NCBI GenBank assembly: GCA_002730735.1
Contig: PCAU01000001.1
Span: 1-51,325, forward strand
Reading direction: 5' to 3'
Length of the DNA: 51,325 nucleotides
Source of the DNA: Acidobacteriota bacterium
Lineage (GTDB): Bacteria > Acidobacteriota > Vicinamibacteria > Vicinamibacterales > UBA823
How positions within the stretch are numbered: position 1 is the first letter of the stretch; every line of letters starts with the position of its first letter. The notes under the pieces are model-generated. The model was not told the DNA's origin. It made no database searches and was given only the letters and a program-made list of their open reading frames with translations. Made by a program: the position numbers and the translations under genes. Shown here in pieces: positions 44,316-51,325 of the stretch.

Positions 44316-45404
44316 TCAACTACACCGGGGCGGAATCGAATCTCGCTCACCAGGCTGAGGAACCAATTCACCGCCAACCGGCCGGAACAGCCGCTTATGC
44401 GGTACAGGCAACCCATAGAGTCGTGCGGCGTTACCACCAAGAATGAGGTTGAGGTCATCTTGCACAATGTCGAGACGTAGAAGTTGTTTCAAGCTCCAAC
44501 CCCACACATCCACCTGATGTCTAACGAGGGGTTCCTTTCGAAGCTGAACAGCATAGGCTGGAGGTTGGTTCCCGTATTGCGCATGGAATGGGATGCTAGC
44601 ACCCCAATCACAGCCCCAAAGCAGTTTTTCTGGACCGATGTTCGGGTCGAGCAAGGCCTTCATGTACATCTCAGTCCACCACAACCCGGTCTCAAGGTAG
44701 ACATTGTCGTGGGCCGCCGCAACGGTCATCGCTTCCTCGACGAATCGCTGCGACCACCAACCTTGCAGGCCGCCGTGGTCAAGCACGATAGGCACGTCGG
44801 GATATTCGGCAGCCAGGTCGGTGGCCCAAATCGGATTAAGCGACTCAGGCCAAAAATGATGCGTGAGTGAATAGCCCATTACGACGCCGGTATGGATACG
44901 TGCAACGGATTTATGTTTCTTCGCAACGTCCATAATCGGGCGGATCTGGTCCATCCGTTCCGTCTGGCCGAGTGTCCGCTTGTTCGTGTGATCTGCCGGC
45001 ATCCCTTCGCCCAGCCCGACGAACTTGCCCGTCGACAGCAGTTCGTCAATTTCCTCCGCCGCCGCCTGAGGCGTCCATTCGATCTCGCCCTTCCGCGCCT
45101 TCCGCTGCGTCTCCATGGCGGTACACACCGCCACGAACTTGTCGGGGTGTCGCTCGACAACTTCAAGATTGAGAGCATTCGTCATGCCAAACGCCGGAAG
45201 CAACACGCACATGTCAACGTCATAGCAGTCCATGTCGTATAGGAGTCGAGCAGAATTATCGTAAGGTGTCAGGCCCCGCATAACACGTCCGAGGTCGCTG
45301 TAGCGCGCCTTGCTGGTATCCAGCTTCGCTTTCGCAAACTCGGGGCCTGCCGCGAACCGCTGAGCATGCACGTGAGTATCAACAATGAATCGACCAAGCT
45401 TCAT
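44316..45404 (-). CDS. Amidohydrolase-2 family metal-dependent hydrolase or decarboxylase
   Basis: A 362-residue TIM-barrel protein of the amidohydrolase_2 family (ACMSD/resorcylate decarboxylase relatives). Metal ligands are His11 and His13 in VDTHVHAQ, a histidine in ARIHTGVV, another in VLDHGGLQGW and the C-terminal Asp in LLWGCDWGAS. The ending NAARLYGL is the usual last strand of the family. Members catalyse non-oxidative decarboxylation or hydrolysis of aromatic acids or lactones. A strong GGGAGGAG ribosome site sits about 6 nt before the ATG. It is divergent from the amidase. A role in the neighbouring aromatic pathway is inferred from context only. Confidence 0.9.
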   Translation of the reverse strand: MKLGRFIVDTHVHAQRFAAGPEFAKAKLDTSKARYSDLGRVMRGLTPYDNSARLLYDMDCYDVDMCVLLPAFGMTNALNLEVVERHPDKFVAVCTAMETQRKARKGEIEWTPQAAAEEIDELLSTGKFVGLGEGMPADHTNKRTLGQTERMDQIRPIMDVAKKHKSVARIHTGVVMGYSLTHHFWPESLNPIWATDLAAEYPDVPIVLDHGGLQGWWSQRFVEEAMTVAAAHDNVYLETGLWWTEMYMKALLDPNIGPEKLLWGCDWGASIPFHAQYGNQPPAYAVQLRKEPLVRHQVDVWGWSLKQLLRLDIVQDDLNLILGGNAARLYGLPVPHKRLFRPVGGELVPQPGERDSIPPRCS

Positions 45405-45521
45405 GCAGGTCTCCTCCCGAACGGGTGGTCAATGCCGCGGGAACCGCGGGCAACCAAATCTTACCGCTGCTGCCTAACCTTTCCAACCACAGCTATAATC
45501 GGCCCTTCGGCCACGCTTGCA

Positions 45522-46946
45522 ATGTCAGAACTCGACCTTTGCTTCCTCACCGCCACCGAACTTGCTGGACGTATAGCTACCAAGGATGTATCAGCACGCG
45601 AGGTGATGACCGCTCATCTAGAACAGATCGAACATGTGAATCCAAAAGTCAACGCCATTGTAACGCTCGTGGCTGAGCAGGCGATGGCCGCTGCCGGGAA
45701 AGCCGATGAGGCAATCGCTCGTGACGAGTCGGTCGGTCCACTACACGGGATACCGGTTGCGCACAAGGATTTGATACCGACTAGGGGCATTCGGACCACG
45801 CTCGGCTCCCGCGTGTTTGCCGACCAAATACCGGATCACGACGGACTGATCGTTGAGCGCTTGCGTGACGCCGGCGCGCTCACGATCGGCAAGACGAACA
45901 CGCCGGAATTCGGTGCGGGATCACAAACATTCAACGAAGTTTTCGGCGCAACACGGAACCCGTACGACCTAACCAAGACGTGCGGTGGGAGCAGTGGCGG
46001 TGCGGCGGTCGCAGTTGCTACCGGAATGACACCCATCGCCGATGGAACGGACTTCGGCGGTTCACTACGGAATCCCGCCGGATTTTGTAACGTCGTTGGG
46101 CTCAGGCCGTCAGCGGGGCGGATACCAGTATGGCCAACGCCGGTTCCGGAGTTTCGGCTTGACGTACAGGGACCAATAGCCCGAACGGTGGAAGATGTTG
46201 CATTGATGTTGAGTGTGATCGCTGGTCCCGATGCGCGTTCACCGATTGCACTACCTGAGCCAGGCTTGTCTTTCAGACAGTCTCTCATCCGCGATTTCAG
46301 TGGTACACGCGTCGCATGGAGCCGTTCGTTGGGTGGTCTACCAATAGATGGTCGTGTGACCGCCGTCGTAGAGCCAAATCGAGCAATGCTTGAGACACTC
46401 GGGTGTCAAGTTGACGACGCAGAACCCGACCTGTCAGATGCGGATGAAATCTTCCGCGTCTGGAGAGCCTGGTACTACGAGTTCGCATTCGGGAAGCTGC
46501 TTGACTCACATCGTGCTGTCCTCAAAGACTCCGTCGTTTGGAATATCGAAGAAGGCCGCCGGCTCAATGCTCAACAGCTCGATCGAGCTACAGTCGCCTG
46601 GACTAAGTTGGCGCAACGAGTCGAGGATTTTTTTGAAACGTTCGCGTTTCTAGTACTTCCGGTGAGTCAGGTGCCGCCGTTTGATGTCAACACCCCTTAC
46701 GTCACCGAGATCAACGGCGAGGTGCTTCAGACTTATCTTGACTGGATGCGGTCGTGCTACTTCATCTCGGTTACCGGACTCCCGGCAATTGCAGTGCCCT
46801 GCGGCTTCACAAACACTGGCTTGCCGGTAGGTATCCAGATTGTAGGACGCACCGAAGATGATTTCGGACTACTCCAGCTTGCTTACGCGTTCGAACAAGT
46901 GACGGGCGTAGGCCAGCACCGGCCTGCGATCGCCGGAGCTGGGTAA
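45522..46946 (+). CDS. Amidase signature-family enzyme
   Basis: A 474-residue Ser-cisSer-Lys hydrolase that cleaves C-N amide bonds. The start at 45522 (MSELDLCFLTATELAG) gives the family's standard N-terminus; the ORF runs back to 45366, but that would overlap the divergent amidohydrolase and reads as noise. The triad is Lys82 in HGIPVAHKDL, cis-Ser157 in CGGSSGGAAVAV and nucleophile Ser181 in DFGGSLRNPAGF; the spacing Ser157 to Ser181 (24) equals that of malonamidase E2. It lacks a signal peptide. No gene overlaps it; a 96-bp gap with an inverted repeat separates it from the convergent sulfatase. Substrate unknown, possibly an aryl amide in view of its neighbours. Confidence 0.92.
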   Translation: MSELDLCFLTATELAGRIATKDVSAREVMTAHLEQIEHVNPKVNAIVTLVAEQAMAAAGKADEAIARDESVGPLHGIPVAHKDLIPTRGIRTTLGSRVFADQIPDHDGLIVERLRDAGALTIGKTNTPEFGAGSQTFNEVFGATRNPYDLTKTCGGSSGGAAVAVATGMTPIADGTDFGGSLRNPAGFCNVVGLRPSAGRIPVWPTPVPEFRLDVQGPIARTVEDVALMLSVIAGPDARSPIALPEPGLSFRQSLIRDFSGTRVAWSRSLGGLPIDGRVTAVVEPNRAMLETLGCQVDDAEPDLSDADEIFRVWRAWYYEFAFGKLLDSHRAVLKDSVVWNIEEGRRLNAQQLDRATVAWTKLAQRVEDFFETFAFLVLPVSQVPPFDVNTPYVTEINGEVLQTYLDWMRSCYFISVTGLPAIAVPCGFTNTGLPVGIQIVGRTEDDFGLLQLAYAFEQVTGVGQHRPAIAGAG

Positions 46947-46976
46947 CGGTGGGTAGTTGGGGCCACGTATGTATCT

Positions 46977-47029
46977 CTGTCCGAGGTGAACAAGGTCTTT
47001 AGAATTGCGCTGCCAAAACCTCGAGACAG
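46977..47029. repeat. Inverted repeat in a convergent intergenic gap
   Basis: CTGTCCGAGGT (46977-46987) is complementary to ACCTCG plus GACAG (47018-47023 and 47025-47029), an 11-bp stem with one bulged A at 47024 and a 30-nt loop. It fills the gap between the convergent amidase and sulfatase genes. It may act as a bidirectional terminator, though there is no T-run. Confidence 0.4.
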
Positions 47030-47042
47030 CGAAGTAGCAAAT

Positions 47043-48485
47043 TCACTCCAGGGGCGGCCGTAGGTCAAAAACCGAATCGGCGACCTCTAAGCCCTCACGG
47101 TGGATCTCGACCTCAGCAAGGATATCGGCGATCACTCCGGGATACTGAGAGCCAACGTCGAATCGTTCCGCGGGGTCTTCGCCGAGGTGGTAGAGCAGCG
47201 GCGGGTCGTGCTCCTTACGCGCTGGTGGCTCGCCGTACGAACCCTCCGTTATAAAGTGAGCCTTGAACATCCCTTTGCGCATGGCATACAACTCATCGGC
47301 TCGGTAGTAAGGCATGGTGTTCCGCGGGCTTGCACCGGCCTGAAGCAGCACCGGTGTCAAATCGAGACTATCGATTGGTCTGTCAGCTGGTACTGCACCG
47401 TCAGTCAAGGTAATCGCCGTCGTGAAGACGTCGAGCGTTGATCCTATTTCGTGAACCGTTGCCGGAGAAATTGTGCCTGGCCACCAGAAGATTGCTGGCA
47501 CACGCATTCCGCCCTCAAAAGTCGTGGCCTTGCCTTGCTGTAAGAGCCCGGCCGAACCACCCTGCTGTTTGTAGACGAGCCATGGACCATTGTCGCTGGT
47601 AAATAGCACGATGGTTCGCTTGTCCAGTCCTTGTAGGCGCAACGTACTAAGAATTTGTCCGACGCTCCAATCAATTTCTTCGATCACGTCGCCATAAAGG
47701 CCGGCAGCACTCGCATCAACGAACGTCTCGTCCGTGAACAGTGGAACGTGCGGCATGGTGTACGGCAGATACAGAAAGAACGGTTGTTCTTGGTTCGCCT
47801 CGATGAATCCCTGCGCTTCCTCGGTATAACGGCGCGTCAGCTGAGTTTGATCTGCGGGCAGCTGGATAACTTCATCGTTGCGCATGAGCGGGACGTTCCA
47901 GTATTCACTTTTTGGCTCGAGAAAAATTGACGCCAAAAACGGGGCGTCGCGGTTAATCGTCTGCTGCATGTCGTTGGAGTACGGTAGACCAAGCCATTGG
48001 TCGAACCCGTGAGCCATAGGAAGATAGGCTGGTAAATGGCCAAGGTGCCACTTCCCAAAGATACCCGTGGCATAGCCGCGCGCGCCGAGTGCCTCAGCCA
48101 GTGTGGTCTCATCGGCGCTAATGCCGCTAGGGGTGTCTGGAAAGAGAACACGGGTGCGTTCCCTCGTGCCATACATGCCACTACGAACTGGCAATCGCCC
48201 AGTTAGCAATGCAGCCCGGCTTGGTGAGCAGACCGGGGCACCGACGTAGAAGGTAGTCCATTTCTGCCCTTCCGCTGCCATCTGATCGAGATTGGGGGTC
48301 CGGATTGTCGGATGCCCATAAACACCCAAGTCGCCATATCCAAGGTCGTCGGCGAAAAGAATCACCACGTTCGGTGGTCGTTCCCCAACTGCCGCCGGCT
48401 CATCCGGAACCGCCGAGCAGCCGGTGACCATTAGAAGCACGGACACGCCAACTGTAACTCGCGCTCTAAACGTCCAAGTCGGCAT
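47043..48485 (-). CDS. Type I sulfatase, lipoprotein (Cys-type)
   Basis: A 480-residue arylsulfatase. The ATG at 48485 is chosen since a lipoprotein signal follows (TVGVSVLLMVTGC, lipobox Cys23); the ORF continues upstream to 48713 without family similarity. Metal ligands are in VVILFADDLGYGDLG (Asp46-Asp47). The formylglycine precursor is Cys86 in VCSPSRAALLTGRLPVRSGMYG, the canonical C-x-P-S-R...TGR signature. GIFGKWHLGH, LPYTMPHVPLF and VLFTSDNGPW are later active-site blocks. It most resembles arylsulfatase A/GALNS-type enzymes that act on sulfated glycans. It should sit at the membrane on the periplasmic side. Single gene, divergent from the APC permease. Confidence 0.94.
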   Translation of the reverse strand: MPTWTFRARVTVGVSVLLMVTGCSAVPDEPAAVGERPPNVVILFADDLGYGDLGVYGHPTIRTPNLDQMAAEGQKWTTFYVGAPVCSPSRAALLTGRLPVRSGMYGTRERTRVLFPDTPSGISADETTLAEALGARGYATGIFGKWHLGHLPAYLPMAHGFDQWLGLPYSNDMQQTINRDAPFLASIFLEPKSEYWNVPLMRNDEVIQLPADQTQLTRRYTEEAQGFIEANQEQPFFLYLPYTMPHVPLFTDETFVDASAAGLYGDVIEEIDWSVGQILSTLRLQGLDKRTIVLFTSDNGPWLVYKQQGGSAGLLQQGKATTFEGGMRVPAIFWWPGTISPATVHEIGSTLDVFTTAITLTDGAVPADRPIDSLDLTPVLLQAGASPRNTMPYYRADELYAMRKGMFKAHFITEGSYGEPPARKEHDPPLLYHLGEDPAERFDVGSQYPGVIADILAEVEIHREGLEVADSVFDLRPPLE

Positions 48486-48848
48486 CAATAAGGTTCCCAC
48501 AGAAGGACCGTGATTATAGATCGTTCTGGGGCATCCGATGTCACGAAGGACAGTGCGGAACAAGTCATCGGGGATTCTCTTCACCGGGCGAAGGGATATC
48601 TTCGTATGACAGGCCTGGAACGGGACGGCCGTGTACGTGCTTCCTTGGCACACAGCCACTTCAGTTGCTTGCTTTGCAAGGATCAGACCACTAGACTGCA
48701 GACGTGGCGGCACCAGCCGACGTCTTACGACGGTAAATCCGAAACATTTTCAAATGGTGACGCGTTCGTGCATCGGTGGCGGCCCTGCCCGCATTGCAAT
48801 GCGGACCGATGCCCGTGACATTATCTCGTTTCTAGACCAGAACCATCG
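48486..48848. other. 363-bp divergent intergenic region
   Basis: This gap separates the divergent sulfatase lipoprotein and the APC permease and should contain both promoters. Open frames of 80-102 codons cross it on either strand but show no ribosome site, no recognisable family and no hydrophobic pattern, so none is called. No clear -35/-10 pair, tRNA or repeat was recognised by eye. Confidence 0.4.
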
Positions 48849-50165
48849 GTGTCGATTACCACACGAGAACTGACGCTACTAGATGCGCTGATGCTTAACA
48901 TCGGCGTTATGCTGGCTACAGCCCTCTTCGTTATCCCAGGTGTCGTGATCAACAACACCGGCACGGCTTGGTTGTCGGCCCTCGCATGGCTAACTGCTGG
49001 CGCGATTACGTGGTGTGGTGCGGCAACCTTCTCGGAACTCGGCGCGCGCTATCCGCAGGCGGGCGGACCCTACGTCTTTCTTGGACAAGCATATTCCCCA
49101 CTTTGGGGGTTTCTATTCGGCTGGATACTGCTGATGGTCATCCAACCGGCCTCGATCGCCGCCTTAGCCATCGCGGGCATGACCTACGTAGGCGCTTTGA
49201 CTCCACTCAGCCCAGTGATGACAACAGGCGGTGCGGTCGCACTGATCTTGGGATTGTCGATTTGGAATGCGTCAGGCCTTCGTCGCAGCGCCGCAATCCA
49301 AAATGTCTTGACGGTCGTCAAGCTCGTGTTATTGATCATGATGGTTGTCGGTTTTTTCTGGTACGGCGGCGATGGAATGGATACCTTTCGTGCGCCGTTT
49401 CCTGACGCGACTCTGACCCGCACCGTCGCCGGCTTTGGTGCAGCCGTGGCCGCGGCACTCTGGGCGTTCAGTGGCTGGACCGGGGTGACTTTAGTTGGCG
49501 GCGAACTCCGGAACCCGTCAGTTACCCTTCCTCGTGCTATGTCCTATTCCGTGATTGCCACGACTGTGCTCGCTTTGCTATTAACCTCTGGGGTTCTTTG
49601 GGCACTTCCGCCAATCGACGCGTTCGACTCCCAACGGATCGTGGCCGACGCTGCGACACACGTGTTCGGCGGTGTCGGTGGCCGGGTAGTTACATTAGCA
49701 GTTATCGCTTCCTGCTTGGCCGCGGTCAATGGCTTACTCTTCTCGGGTGCTCGCGTTACTTACGCTTTGGCTCGTGATGGCCTCTTCGTGAACTGGGCAG
49801 CGACGGTCAATGAGCAGAAGGTGCCAGGCAACGCACTGTTATGTCAGGGCATCTGGGCCAGTTTCCTAGCCTTTACGGGCCGTTATGAACAACTTTTCAC
49901 CTATGTCGTAGTGGCCGTGTGGCTTTTCTACATGCTCGGTGCGTTCGCCGTGGTTACCCTTCGGTATCGTCGTCAAAATGACTCTCGACCTCACGAAGTC
50001 GCTGGCTACCCATATATTCCGGTAATTTTTGGCACTGTCGCCTGGGCGTTAGTTTTGCAAACCCTGTGGAGCCATCCATGGGATGCAATTATCGGGACCA
50101 GTCTTGTGCTCACTGGTATACCAGCGTTTTGGTACTGGAGCAGACGCACAAACAGGGACGTGTAG
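48849..50165 (+). CDS. APC-superfamily amino acid permease
   Basis: A 438-residue transporter with about twelve hydrophobic segments. The N-terminus has the APC unwound-helix motif (LMLNIGVMLATALFVIPGVV) and the second-helix ELGARYPQAGGPYVFLGQAYSP motif typical of the LAT/APC family. Later come FSGWTGVTLVGGELRNPSVTLPRAM and VNGLLFSGARVTYALARDGLF. It should exchange or take up an amino acid or related amine across the inner membrane; the substrate is unknown. The GTG start at 48849 has no clear ribosome site, so initiation at the ATG codons a dozen residues later is possible. It is monocistronic, and an ABC-transporter remnant follows. Confidence 0.88.
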   Translation: MSITTRELTLLDALMLNIGVMLATALFVIPGVVINNTGTAWLSALAWLTAGAITWCGAATFSELGARYPQAGGPYVFLGQAYSPLWGFLFGWILLMVIQPASIAALAIAGMTYVGALTPLSPVMTTGGAVALILGLSIWNASGLRRSAAIQNVLTVVKLVLLIMMVVGFFWYGGDGMDTFRAPFPDATLTRTVAGFGAAVAAALWAFSGWTGVTLVGGELRNPSVTLPRAMSYSVIATTVLALLLTSGVLWALPPIDAFDSQRIVADAATHVFGGVGGRVVTLAVIASCLAAVNGLLFSGARVTYALARDGLFVNWAATVNEQKVPGNALLCQGIWASFLAFTGRYEQLFTYVVVAVWLFYMLGAFAVVTLRYRRQNDSRPHEVAGYPYIPVIFGTVAWALVLQTLWSHPWDAIIGTSLVLTGIPAFWYWSRRTNRDV

Positions 50166-50343
50166 TCTCTTGCGGCCAGATCGGCTATTGTTTGCGACAG
50201 CTACGGGGACAATATCGTTTTTACCTGAGCAGCGGCAGCGCGACTTGCCGCAAGGATTAATAACCCCGGTGTCGAGCGGATCTAGGTCAACGATATGTTT
50301 GGTGGTGCCGTGGCCGCGTACGTGATCCAGCGAAGCTAAGGTA

Positions 50344-50763
50344 ATTTGTAACAGCCGGTGGGTTAAAGGGGCAAGACAGCTGTATCTTGCCGAGCAACTG
50401 GGCTTTCGAAAGATTCTCGACACAACGTTCATGATTGCGGCGCTTGTTCCGAACGGCACCAATGAAGATGACGTTAGAAAGTACTACCGTGCATTGAAGC
50501 GTGCACAGGTGGACATCGACCTTCGTCCAGAACGTTACACGCACTTCTACAAAAAGTTCTTTCCGCCCCGGTGGCACGACGTAATGGACCTGAGGATGTT
50601 CGGCCCAGGTGAACGGATTGTGTTCTTACCCTACGACCGACGTATTTTCGACAGTACGCAGCGCTGGGTGGCAGACCGTGGCATCTTTGAAACAGGTTTG
50701 GAAGATCGCCAGGGGTACGCTTGCTCCGTGGCGGGTGAATTGACGTCTAGCGCAGACGCCTGA
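50344..50763 (+). pseudogene. C-terminal remnant of an ABC transporter substrate-binding protein
   Basis: About 139 codons match the C-terminal lobe of a periplasmic substrate-binding protein of the SsuA/THI5-like group: WVKGARQLYLAEQLGF, RKILDTTFMIAALVPNGTN, DVRKYYRALKRAQVDIDL, MDLRMFGPGERIVFLPYD, FDSTQRWVADRGIFETG. The similarity begins before the ATG at 50431, so the first methionine is not a true start. Upstream in frame a TGA near 50323 closes the reading, and no N-terminal lobe or signal peptide is found in 50166-50343. No permease or ATPase gene is adjacent. This is a 5'-truncated relic, with the remaining reading frame undamaged. Confidence 0.78.
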
Positions 50764-50855
50764 AAAAACCCTGAAGTCCGTGTAAAACTCTTACCGGCAT
50801 TCTGTTAATTGATCATCGTGTCCAACATCGTCGCTATTGACCGAAAGAATTGGCT

Positions 50856-51325
50856 ATGAGTAATCGCTTCGCCAGAGTGTTTCGCGAAATACAGTCAGAA
50901 ATAAAAGGCCCTGACGGCAAGATGTACTACGGATGGTGGAATGTTGCGGCCGTCTTCCCATGTGTCATTTTTATTTTCTCCACTGCGAATATGATGCTCC
51001 AGTTGATGTATCCGGCAGTTGAGGATGCACTGAATCTGACCCGAGCCGAAGTCGTATCGATTTATTCAGTGAAGTCCGGCACCGCGGCCATTGTGGCATT
51101 CGGGGCTGGCTTCCTGATTGATCGCTTCGGCGTCAAAACCATCTTGTACGTTTGCGCCACTATGACGGGGCTGGGCTTTGTTTACTTCCATTTCGTTGAT
51201 GGGAAATGGATGTGGTGGCTTGCTGGAATTCCGCTCGGGTTTTCCTCGATTCCACTCCTTTTGGCAACTAAGACTTTGGTCGCCCGCTGGTTTAATCGGC
51301 GATTAGGTTTGGCACTCGGCTTGGC
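50856..51325 (+). CDS. MFS transporter, N-terminal part, cut by the window edge
   Basis: The ATG at 50856 opens a frame that runs off the window after about 156 codons. After a polar N-terminus (SNRFARVFREIQSEIKGPDGK) come hydrophobic segments starting at YYGWWNVAAVFPCVIFIFS. The typical MFS arrangement is visible: a periplasmic loop, helix 2, then the motif-A-like turn GFLIDRFGVKTI, then helices LYVCATMTGLGFVYFHF and WWLAGIPLGFSSIPLLLATKTLVARWFNRRLGLALG. The RWF.RRLGLALG segment is characteristic of the oxalate/formate-antiporter-like and monocarboxylate MFS branch, so a carboxylate substrate is plausible. A GAAAG sequence lies upstream as a weak ribosome site. Confidence 0.85.
   Translation, partial: MSNRFARVFREIQSEIKGPDGKMYYGWWNVAAVFPCVIFIFSTANMMLQLMYPAVEDALNLTRAEVVSIYSVKSGTAAIVAFGAGFLIDRFGVKTILYVCATMTGLGFVYFHFVDGKWMWWLAGIPLGFSSIPLLLATKTLVARWFNRRLGLALGL

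Noticed and set aside
45366-45521. Upstream extension of the amidase frame
   Set aside because: It would overlap the divergent amidohydrolase start and encodes no family sequence; the ATG at 45522 gives the standard amidase N-terminus.
48510-48818. Open frame of 102 codons between the sulfatase and the APC permease
   Set aside because: No ribosome site, no family similarity, and it crosses the promoter region of two divergent genes.
113-50240. A 15-bp identical sequence (TGAGCAGCGGCAGCG) near both window ends (113-127 and 50226-50240)
   Set aside because: About one such match is expected by chance in a window this size; no flanking repeat or mobile gene.
50166-50343. N-terminal lobe of the ABC binding protein in another frame
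   Set aside because: All three forward frames were read and none gave a recognisable binding-protein N-terminus or signal peptide.

Overview
The window looks like chromosome of a marine or soil Acidobacteriota-type heterotroph (Vicinamibacteria-like). This is inferred from the gene mix: PQQ dehydrogenases, DUF5916 barrel proteins, BNR-repeat giants, LVIVD-type propellers, DUF4159, DUF5107-TPR, arylsulfatases, Tat-exported PLP enzymes and a glycosyltransferase-methyltransferase fusion. Base composition is moderately GC-rich by eye. No rRNA, tRNA, CRISPR array, integrase or transposase was seen. TGA serves as an ordinary stop for many genes here.

Layout. 133-2591 (-): quinoprotein dehydrogenase with a di-haem cytochrome c, 4-bp overlap. 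2770-5160 (+): DUF5916 outer-membrane protein. 5180-8114 (-): two Tat-exported PLP enzymes flanking an 84-codon C-terminal remnant of a PQQ glucose-dehydrogenase-type gene. 8229-11664: PQQ-like propeller (+), a 5'-truncated sulfatase remnant (-), an intact sulfatase (+). 11716-15703: Gate-domain membrane protein (-), then a coupled fatty acid hydroxylase and GT2-methyltransferase fusion (+). 15799-20679 (-): multicopper oxidase operon with a small secreted protein and a propeller, then DUF4159. 20812-29532: FAH-family lipoprotein, BNR giant, PafA-like phosphatase, aminotransferase, acetamidase/formamidase. 29604-35923: DUF5107-TPR protein, CaiB CoA-transferase, crotonase, MatC/SLC13 permease.

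36080-46946 is a catabolic block: FAD/Fe-S (D-lactate dehydrogenase-type) oxidoreductase, class III extradiol dioxygenase, CMD protein, hotdog thioesterase, nitroreductase, YeeE/YedE transporter, PaaK-like CoA ligase (-), amidohydrolase (-) and amidase (+). It suggests opening and CoA-dependent processing of aromatic or amide compounds; the substrate is unknown. The window ends with a sulfatase lipoprotein, an APC permease, an ABC substrate-binding-protein remnant and the start of an MFS transporter.

The most notable observation is the YeeE/YedE gene at 41568-42809. It is interrupted by one in-frame TGA (41985-41987) exactly where the family carries a conserved cysteine. The frame then stays open for 273 codons, and a perfect 8-bp hairpin with a GGU apical loop begins 16 nt after the TGA, its loop 24 nt after it. 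This is the architecture of a bacterial SECIS element, so the gene is best read as a candidate selenocysteine-containing transporter. A second theme is gene decay: three separate 5'-truncated C-terminal remnants, one of them in frame directly behind the stop codon of its upstream neighbour.
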